Assembly: GCA_002477595.1 (NCBI GenBank)
Contig: DLQN01000006.1
Span: forward strand, 1-20,369
Origin: Roseivirga sp. UBA7431
GTDB taxonomy: Bacteria > Bacteroidota > Bacteroidia > Cytophagales > Cyclobacteriaceae
DNA: 20,369 nt
Direction of reading: 5' to 3'
Shown here in pieces: positions 14,726 to 20,369 of the stretch. Below the pieces are notes generated by a model. That model was not told the DNA's origin. It searched no databases and worked only from the letters and a program-made list of their open reading frames with translations. Numbering within the stretch: position 1 is the first letter of the stretch; every line of letters starts with the position of its first letter. The position numbers and the translations under genes were made by a program.

Positions 14726-15961
14726 ATGGTTGACTATAACCTATTTACATTGCCCAATGGCATCAGAATAGTTCACAAAGAAGTACCAAGTACAAAGATT
14801 GTTCATTGTGGGTTTGTGCTAGATATTGGTAGCAGAGACGAGCGTGAAGATCAGTTGGGAATTGCCCACTTCTGGGAACATATGGCCTTTAAAGGTACTA
14901 AAAAGCGTAAAGCTTTTCATATACTGAATCGACTTGACTCCGTTGGGGGTGAGTTGAACGCCTACACGACCAAAGAGAAGATTTGTTTTTACGCTTCTAC
15001 GCTTGAGAAGCACATGGAAAGTGCCTTTGAATTATTACAAGACATTACTTTCGATTCTATTTTTCCTGAAAAGCAGATAGAGAATGAGAGAGGAGTGATC
15101 CTAGAGGAAATGTCTCTTTATCGCGATAGTCCAGAAGATGCCATTCAGGATGAATTTGATGATGTGATTTTTAGAGATCATCCACTTGGGAAAAATATTC
15201 TGGGTACACCCTCTAGTGTTAAGTCCTTTCAGCGAAAAGATTTTCAAGACTTTTTGAAAACCAACATGAATACTGAAGGCATCGTGTTTTCTTGTGTTGG
15301 CAATGTATCATTGAAGAAGGTGACCAAATTAGCCGAAAAGTATTTTGGAGCTATACCACACGTAAAGGCTAAGAGAGAGCGAGTACTGTTTCAGGGGTAC
15401 ACGCCAAGTTCGGAAACGATAAAAAGAAATATTACTCAAGCCCACTGTGCGATTGGAACTACTGCTTATGCATTAGGTGACAAAAGTAGGCTCCCTTTCT
15501 TCATGCTAATAAATATTTTGGGTGGGCCAGGGATGAATTCAAGACTGAACCTTGCACTTAGAGAGAAGTATGGTTTTGTCTATAATATCGAAGCCTCATA
15601 TAATCCATACTCTGACACAGGGTTGTTCGCTATTTTTTATGGAACAGAGTTAAGCCAAGTGAATCGAAGTAAGAAGTTGATTGCAAAGGAGCTTAAGCTA
15701 TTGCGAGAAAAGCCACTCGGAACTCTTCAACTACATAAAGCCAAAGAGCAGTTGGTTGGTCAATTGGCCATGGCGGAAGAAAACAATGCTAGTTTAATGC
15801 TCATGATGGGTAAAAGTATTCTCGATATAAACAAAGTGCATAGCCTTGAAGGTATTATCAAGAATATCAGATCGATTAGCAGTGAACAACTAATAGACAT
15901 TGCCAACGAGGCTTTAGTCGAAGATCAATTGAGTTATCTAACATTCTTACCCAAGAGCTGA
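14726..15961 (+). CDS. M16 family zinc metallopeptidase
   Basis: A 411-residue, two-lobed M16 (pitrilysin/mitochondrial processing peptidase beta-type) protease. The inverted zinc motif HFWEH gives ligands His48 and His52 and catalytic Glu51. The third ligand is Glu128 in ERGVILEEMS, at the spacing expected for the family. The second lobe carries the substrate-binding strand, GGPGMNSRLNLALREKYGFVY (about 266-286, Arg and Tyr conserved). All catalytic parts are present, so it should be active, unlike the inactive partner subunits often paired with such proteins; no such partner is next door. No signal peptide is seen, so it may be cytoplasmic. The gene opens the operon; its stop overlaps the next start by one base (TGATG). 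Confidence 0.95.
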   Translation: MVDYNLFTLPNGIRIVHKEVPSTKIVHCGFVLDIGSRDEREDQLGIAHFWEHMAFKGTKKRKAFHILNRLDSVGGELNAYTTKEKICFYASTLEKHMESAFELLQDITFDSIFPEKQIENERGVILEEMSLYRDSPEDAIQDEFDDVIFRDHPLGKNILGTPSSVKSFQRKDFQDFLKTNMNTEGIVFSCVGNVSLKKVTKLAEKYFGAIPHVKAKRERVLFQGYTPSSETIKRNITQAHCAIGTTAYALGDKSRLPFFMLINILGGPGMNSRLNLALREKYGFVYNIEASYNPYSDTGLFAIFYGTELSQVNRSKKLIAKELKLLREKPLGTLQLHKAKEQLVGQLAMAEENNASLMLMMGKSILDINKVHSLEGIIKNIRSISSEQLIDIANEALVEDQLSYLTFLPKS

Positions 15962-16602
15962 TGGAATTTATATCTGCGGATCTACAAGCCTATGTCGAAG
16001 CTCACTCGGACGAAGAATCAGCGCTTTTAGCTAATTTGAATAGAGACACCTATACCAAGGTGATGCTACCGAGAATGCTTTCGGGTCAGCTACAAGGGCG
16101 AATGCTTTCAATGCTGAGTCAGATGATTCAGCCGAAACGTATCCTTGAAATCGGAACATATACCGGTTATTCTGCGATCTGTATGGCGGAGGGCATGCAG
16201 GAAGATGGAAAGCTGATTACGTTAGACATCAATGAAGAATTAGAAGTAATGGTCAGAGGTTATTTTGAAAAAGCTGGCTTGACCCAAAAGATTGATTACC
16301 GCATTGGTAATGCTATGGAATTGATTCCAGAAATTGATGAGACTTTCGATCTTGTCTTTATCGATGCAGATAAGAAAAACTATACGAATTACTTTAACTT
16401 AGTATTTGAAAAAGTCAGACCAGGTGGATTCATAATAGGCGATAATGTACTCTGGAGTGGCAAAGTAGTTCAGACTGAAAAGAAAACTGACAAAGACACA
16501 CAAGCAATCCTTGATTTCAATCGTTTCGTTCATGAAGACGATCGGGTTGAAAACGTACTGTTTCCAGTAAGAGATGGCTTGATGGTAATAAGAAAAAAAT
16601 AG
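15961..16602 (+). CDS. Class I SAM-dependent O-methyltransferase
   Basis: A 213-residue methyltransferase of the caffeoyl-CoA/catechol O-methyltransferase family (PF01596). Motif I is LEIGTYTGYSA (62-72), with the acidic residue for the SAM ribose at Asp89 (TLDIN). The metal-binding and catalytic region is FIDADKKNY (133-141), then GDNVLWSGKV (160-169); Asp135 and the Asp161-Asn162 pair match the divalent-metal ligands. It should methylate a vicinal-diol or catechol-like hydroxyl using a magnesium-type ion. Such genes in this phylum often lack a known substrate, and nothing nearby supplies one. It overlaps both neighbours by one base (TGATG upstream, TAGTG downstream), so it is read as part of the operon. 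Confidence 0.95.
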   Translation: MEFISADLQAYVEAHSDEESALLANLNRDTYTKVMLPRMLSGQLQGRMLSMLSQMIQPKRILEIGTYTGYSAICMAEGMQEDGKLITLDINEELEVMVRGYFEKAGLTQKIDYRIGNAMELIPEIDETFDLVFIDADKKNYTNYFNLVFEKVRPGGFIIGDNVLWSGKVVQTEKKTDKDTQAILDFNRFVHEDDRVENVLFPVRDGLMVIRKK

Positions 16603-18479
16603 TGAGACATCTCCTTGTGTCAATCATCATCTTAATGATGGCTTCGTTGAGCTCTTTAGCGCAAGCCCCTATGATTGTCCCTTCCCAAATCACCGTTGCT
16701 GGGGTAAAACTCAAGATTAATAACGAGGCGAAAAAGGAAATAGAAGAGACGCTAGATTTGCTAACACGTAGCCAATATCACTTCCAGCTAAAGGCCGACC
16801 GGTCTAACCTATACATGCATTTCGTGGAGAAGGTGCTGAAAGAGGAAGGAATTCCTGAAGACTTCAAATACCTGGCAATTCAAGAAGGGGAGTTTATAGC
16901 TGACGCTGTTTCTACTTCAAATGCAGTTGGTTTTTGGCAATTTAAAAAAGCATCGGCACAGGAGTTAGGTCTAAGGATAGACAACGTGGTTGATGAACGA
17001 AAACATATCATTGCCTCTACCATTGGTGCTACCAAATACCTAAAACGGTCCAATTTCGTGTTTGACAATTGGATTTTATCCATGCAATCATACCTACAAG
17101 GCCTTACTGGAACCCAAAGAACTGTTACAGACAAACTCTATGGCGCCAAGACAATGAATATCACTGGGAAATCGCACTGGTATATCAAAAAGTTTATCGC
17201 ACATAAATTGGCCTTTCAAGATTTTGTCGGTGAAGGGAGAAAACATCCAGAGGTTAGGTTGAATGAATTTGAGGGTAAGGGCAGAACTTTACGGCAAGTG
17301 AGTCAAGATGTGAAAGTAGATTATGATGAGCTCAAGCGATTCAATAAGTGGTTGAACCAGTCCAAAATACCTGAAGATAAATCATATATGGTGATTTATC
17401 CTACAAAGGGCGAGCAGAGACCGATCGCTCAAAGGCAGGTGACCAAAAAGCCAGAAACTAAGCCACAAAAGAAAACAAATACTCAAATAGACAATGTAAA
17501 GAGAGAAATACCTAAGGCCATTCAAGCTGGAAATTTATTTAGACCGCTTGAAGGTAATGTTGGACTTTATCCAAGCATTACGGGAAACTTGAAGAATGCC
17601 TATGCATCTGGGCAAATCAAAATGAATGGTATTCCTGCTATTCGCGCTAGGGCTAATGAGTCTGTTCAGACCCTTTCAAATAGAACTGGAGTTAGTGTTC
17701 AACGCTTGGTAAAATTCAATGATCTTGGAAACAATAGATTGAAGTCAGACGCCTATTACTATCTCAAAAACAAGAAGGCCAAGGGAAAAGTACACTATCA
17801 TGTGGTGCAGTCCACAGAAACTTTGTGGTCGATTGCACAGGATTATGGTATTCGTTTAAAAAAGCTAAGGCAGAAAAATAGAATGGCTAAGGATGAAAAC
17901 CTTAAAATTGGTCGTGTACTATGGCTTCGCTTTATCAGACCTCAAACCATTCCAATTGAATACAGCAATGTTCTAGTTGAAAGAGCCGAGGTTTCTGCTG
18001 AGGATCGACTGATTACAGAAGTGACGCTGTCTTCCACACTCGAAAATAAAATTGAAAAGCCGAAGCCAGTTGAAATGCCTTTAAAGGAAGAGATTGAGGT
18101 GTTTGTTCAACCAATAGTAACAAAGCCATTGGTGGAGACAGCGCTGGATACTATTATTGTACACTTAGTAAAGCCGAAGGAAACTTACTTTGCAATATCT
18201 CGGATTTACAACGTTGAAATTGATGATATTTTAGAGTGGAATCAGTTGAGTATTCTGGATGGCTTAGAGGTGAATCAGGAAATCAAACTGCTGGTGCCGA
18301 AGGCGCAGGCTAAACGAATTGGTTTGGAAGAAACTCTACACGAAGTACAGGTAGGGGAAACACTTTGGTCTATTTCGAAACTATATGACGTTGCCATTGA
18401 GGACATCAAAAAGTGGAATAGAAAAGAGACCAACAACCTCTCGCCAGGAGAGCAACTTATAATTTTAAAGAGGCCGTAG
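16602..18479 (+). CDS. MltD-like lytic transglycosylase with LysM modules
   Basis: This secreted 625-residue enzyme should cleave peptidoglycan glycan strands. The GTG start at 16602 overlaps the previous stop (TAGTG) and gives a clean signal peptide (MRHLLVSIIILMMASLSSLA). The SLT catalytic domain spans about 60-210: YLAIQEGEF with likely catalytic Glu95, SNAVGFWQFKKASAQELGL (106-124), and SYLQGLTG (163-170) where many MltD proteins have a YNxG-type motif. Three clear LysM domains follow at about 398-443, 517-566 and 578-623 (VQSTETLWSI, VKPKETYFAI, VQVGETLWSI). Two weaker LysM-like stretches lie at about 228-268 and 346-390. A Lys/Pro-rich linker (about 270-300) separates the catalytic and binding parts. 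Envelope remodelling is the likely job. Confidence 0.92.
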   Translation: MRHLLVSIIILMMASLSSLAQAPMIVPSQITVAGVKLKINNEAKKEIEETLDLLTRSQYHFQLKADRSNLYMHFVEKVLKEEGIPEDFKYLAIQEGEFIADAVSTSNAVGFWQFKKASAQELGLRIDNVVDERKHIIASTIGATKYLKRSNFVFDNWILSMQSYLQGLTGTQRTVTDKLYGAKTMNITGKSHWYIKKFIAHKLAFQDFVGEGRKHPEVRLNEFEGKGRTLRQVSQDVKVDYDELKRFNKWLNQSKIPEDKSYMVIYPTKGEQRPIAQRQVTKKPETKPQKKTNTQIDNVKREIPKAIQAGNLFRPLEGNVGLYPSITGNLKNAYASGQIKMNGIPAIRARANESVQTLSNRTGVSVQRLVKFNDLGNNRLKSDAYYYLKNKKAKGKVHYHVVQSTETLWSIAQDYGIRLKKLRQKNRMAKDENLKIGRVLWLRFIRPQTIPIEYSNVLVERAEVSAEDRLITEVTLSSTLENKIEKPKPVEMPLKEEIEVFVQPIVTKPLVETALDTIIVHLVKPKETYFAISRIYNVEIDDILEWNQLSILDGLEVNQEIKLLVPKAQAKRIGLEETLHEVQVGETLWSISKLYDVAIEDIKKWNRKETNNLSPGEQLIILKRP

Positions 18480-18494
18480 CGGCTATTAACGAAT

Positions 18495-19451
18495 TTGAAC
18501 AATGCCATAACGACTAAGCCGCTTCGCTTGGTTTTATTTTTTTTAATGAATGCATTGCTAGTCTCGGCATTAATTGCCCAGGAGGAGACTAGTCAAAAGG
18601 ATACGACTGTCGCTATTCCAGATAGTCTTATCTATTGGAAGCAAGGAGCTAAGTTTAATCTAACGGTTCAACAAGTGGGACTAACCAACTGGGCGGCAGG
18701 TGGTGAATCATCGGTTGCTGTAGGTGGTGGAATACAGGCCTTCATGAGTTTCGAGCGGGATGAAGTCGTTTGGGAGAATAGGGCACAAATTGGTTATGGT
18801 GTTATTCGAAATGGAGGGGGAGGTAATCGTTTTGAGAAAACCGATGATGCCATTGAATTATCGTCAAAATACAGCCAAAAATTCACTGAGAAAGTATTAA
18901 TGACAGGGGCTATTAATTTCAGAACCCAGATGGATCGTGGTTTTAAGATTGAAAAAATTGCTAACTCTAGTGAAACGAGAAGGATATTGATCTCAGATTT
19001 CATGGCGCCTGGTTATTTACAAACCTCTTTGGGTCTTACTTTCCGAGATGCTGAAAAAGGGCATACAGCCACACTAGCACCATTTACAGGTAGGTTTACC
19101 TTTGTGTTGAACGATTCACTTTCAACTGCAGGCGCTTTTGGTATTATTCCTGGCGATCAGATAAGGTCTGAGGCAGGGATAAGTTTACGCGGAGGTTTCC
19201 AGAGGGATATAATGCAAAATGTGAAGCTTCAAACAAACTTTAACCTCTTCTCAAATTATGAGAAGTTCCCCAATACTGTTGTCAATGTTGAAGCGATACT
19301 CAATTTGAAAGTCAATGATTTCATTCAGTCAAATATTAGTAGCCAGATCATTTACGATGACGATGTAATTGTCACTAGATCAGACGGTAGTCAGGGCCGC
19401 GATTGGCAGGTTAAGAATGTAATCAATGTTGGCTTTGTGCTGAGTTTCTGA
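18495..19451 (+). CDS. DUF3078 outer-membrane protein
   Basis: A 318-residue exported protein of the DUF3078 family (PF11276), found mainly in Bacteroidota. The TTG at 18495 is the likely start because it gives a basic segment before a signal helix (TKPLRLVLFFLMNALLVSALIAQ). An ATG at 18546 would leave only about 10 residues of signal. The domain shows its usual opening, KFNLTVQQVGLTNWAAGG (about 53-70), then alternating hydrophobic and polar strands, and it ends in Phe, as beta-barrel outer-membrane proteins do. No enzymatic motif is seen. It begins 15 nt after the transglycosylase stop, so it probably shares the operon and an envelope role. Confidence 0.88.
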   Translation: MNNAITTKPLRLVLFFLMNALLVSALIAQEETSQKDTTVAIPDSLIYWKQGAKFNLTVQQVGLTNWAAGGESSVAVGGGIQAFMSFERDEVVWENRAQIGYGVIRNGGGGNRFEKTDDAIELSSKYSQKFTEKVLMTGAINFRTQMDRGFKIEKIANSSETRRILISDFMAPGYLQTSLGLTFRDAEKGHTATLAPFTGRFTFVLNDSLSTAGAFGIIPGDQIRSEAGISLRGGFQRDIMQNVKLQTNFNLFSNYEKFPNTVVNVEAILNLKVNDFIQSNISSQIIYDDDVIVTRSDGSQGRDWQVKNVINVGFVLSF

Positions 19452-19486
19452 CAATCTACATTTACTGGATAATACTTTGATTGTTC

Positions 19487-19512
19487 GCCACCCTGAGCAC
19501 AGTGAGAGATCT
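19487..19512 (+). repeat. Degenerate copy of the GTCATCCTGAGC-type repeat unit
   Basis: The stretch reads CGCCACCCTGAGC...GAGATCT, close to the better copy starting at 19640 but with several changes. It lies in the gap between the DUF3078 gene and dnaX. The open frames that cover it (19477-19801, +) are repeat-derived and not believed. Confidence 0.55.
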
Positions 19513-19639
19513 TGGCCGCTCAACAGACCTTTTTCTCTTTCTATCCCGAGTTTACTGAGGGATTATATTCTCGAATCCAACTTCTTCTCTTATAGAGGTG
19601 ACATACAGAGGGGTAATTTTAAGCAATCTATATCGTTTC

Positions 19640-19749
19640 GTCATCCTGAGCGCAGCGAAGGATCTAATCTCTTGCAGCGTTTCTTCGCTGCGCTCAGAAA
19701 GGGAAGGAAGACACAGAGAGATTGCTTCGAACGATGTTCTCGCAATGAC
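19640..19749. repeat. REP/MITE-like inverted repeat element (about 110 bp)
   Basis: The element starts GTCAT and ends ATGAC. It contains a perfect 15-bp inverted pair, CTGAGCGCAGCGAAG (19646-19660) and CTTCGCTGCGCTCAG (19683-19697), around a 22-nt loop. Its right half, read on the minus strand, is GTCATTGCGAG...GAAGCAATCT. Both half-units are of the short dispersed repeat type common in bacterial genomes (known pattern, from memory). It lies between convergent genes (DUF3078 and dnaX), where its strong hairpin could end transcription from both sides. Confidence 0.8.
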
Positions 19750-19757
19750 ATTATGCG

Positions 19758-20369
19758 TTAGAACTCTGGATCAAGTCCGAGTTTATCCTGTAAATCTTTG
19801 AGGGCGGGGTATTTGTTCTTTAAAAACTCGAATTTTTCTCGATCCGTATAGAGCATTTTTTCTTGTGCTATTTCTACGACATTCGACTGAAGAGAAATGT
19901 TATCATTCTTCAGGGTATTCCGAAGGTGGTGGAGTAACTCTGCTCTGTATTTTTCAAAGCTAGAAACCAAAGCGGCATTAGGAATTGATACTGTTACTCT
20001 ATTATCTTCTAAATGGAAAGGGTTCTTTAGGACTTCTTGATCAAGGCTTTGGAAATTGCCATCGGCTATGAACTTTTGCCAAGCCGCCTCCATGTCTTCT
20101 TTCGAGTAGTCATTGTTTCTTAAATCGACTTTCTCTACTTCCTCCTCATTTTCTTCTTCCTTAGGCTTGTTGATTTCCTTTTTTAAAGCATTTAGATCTG
20201 TCGGAACCAGCATCGTTTTAGATGGGGTTTTTCTAATGCTCGGTCTAGCGCTATTGGGAGGCGCCAAGGGAGCTTGCGCAATAGGTTCAACGGGTTCTGG
20301 AATTACTGGGACGGCTACTTCCGGCTCGACTTGTTCCGGTTCATCCTCGACTGTTGGTAAAGGAGGTTC
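19758..20369 (-). CDS. dnaX: DNA polymerase III subunit gamma/tau, C-terminal part (partial)
   Basis: The frame is open to the right window edge, so the gene starts outside. The visible 203 residues begin with a Pro/Val/Glu-rich linker (EPPLPTVEDEPEQVEPEV...) followed by Ala/Pro/Ser and a charged coiled part (KKEINKPKEEENEEEVEKV). The last 110 residues form the C-terminal domain typical of Bacteroidota tau: AWQKFIADGNFQSL, HLEDNRVTVSIPNAALVSSFEKYR, and EKMLYTDREKFEFLKNKYPAL. This domain should contact the polymerase alpha subunit, while the missing N-terminal AAA+ part forms the clamp loader. No sign of a programmed frameshift can be judged from this portion. Confidence 0.88.
   Translation of the reverse strand, partial: EPPLPTVEDEPEQVEPEVAVPVIPEPVEPIAQAPLAPPNSARPSIRKTPSKTMLVPTDLNALKKEINKPKEEENEEEVEKVDLRNNDYSKEDMEAAWQKFIADGNFQSLDQEVLKNPFHLEDNRVTVSIPNAALVSSFEKYRAELLHHLRNTLKNDNISLQSNVVEIAQEKMLYTDREKFEFLKNKYPALKDLQDKLGLDPEF

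Noticed and set aside
19477..19801. Two plus-strand open frames with RHPERSEGS-like and HPEHSERS-like strings
   Set aside because: These strings are translations of the dispersed repeat units and recur in unrelated genomes as false ORFs; there is no independent coding evidence.

Overview
The window reads as chromosomal DNA of a marine-type member of the Bacteroidota, most likely Cytophagales (Roseivirga/Fulvivirga-like; inference). The evidence is a TonB receptor of the CarboxypepD_reg-like/plug type, a DUF3078 outer-membrane protein, a DnaX C-terminus ending in the form usual for this phylum, and several perfect matches to the phylum's -7 promoter element TAnnTTTG in front of genes. No rRNA, tRNA, transposase, phage gene or CRISPR array is seen. 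Apart from a small repeat near the right end, this is ordinary core and housekeeping DNA rather than a mobile island.

Left part (1-3156). The 5' portion of a TonB-dependent receptor runs off the left edge on the minus strand. Divergent from it is a tightly packed plus-strand group: a tiny membrane ORF broken by one in-frame TGA, a DUF2975 membrane protein, a YozG-type HTH regulator, a DUF4870 membrane protein, then hemB (porphobilinogen synthase). The first four overlap or nearly touch, which suggests translational coupling. DUF2975 plus this HTH type is a recurrent pair, probably a membrane-linked transcriptional switch.

Middle part (3135-14537), nearly all minus strand. An operon-like trio runs desaturase, lipoprotein alpha/beta hydrolase, FAD amine oxidase; its last gene overlaps the end of hemB by 22 bp. 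A stretch of about 500 bp without a supportable gene (6267-6769) follows, holding inverted repeats. Then come rmuC, a soluble MscS-like beta-domain protein with no membrane helices, a 793-aa membrane-anchored alpha/beta hydrolase with a long acidic low-complexity insert, a RidA-family protein coupled to a small conserved hypothetical, an aminopeptidase P, and a GT9 (heptosyltransferase-like) glycosyltransferase.

Right part (14554-20369). A divergent promoter region separates the GT9 gene from a plus-strand operon: M16 zinc protease, O-methyltransferase, MltD-like lytic transglycosylase with LysM modules, and a DUF3078 outer-membrane protein. The first three genes overlap by one base each. The operon looks concerned mainly with the cell envelope. 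It ends at a REP/MITE-like inverted repeat, beyond which the C-terminal part of dnaX (DNA polymerase III gamma/tau) lies convergent and runs off the right edge.

I do not see a clear new defence or mobile system. The best leads are the interrupted small membrane ORF ahead of the DUF2975/HTH/DUF4870 group, a hairpin across the start of the lipoprotein hydrolase gene, the helix-less MscS-like protein, and the large acidic-insert hydrolase.
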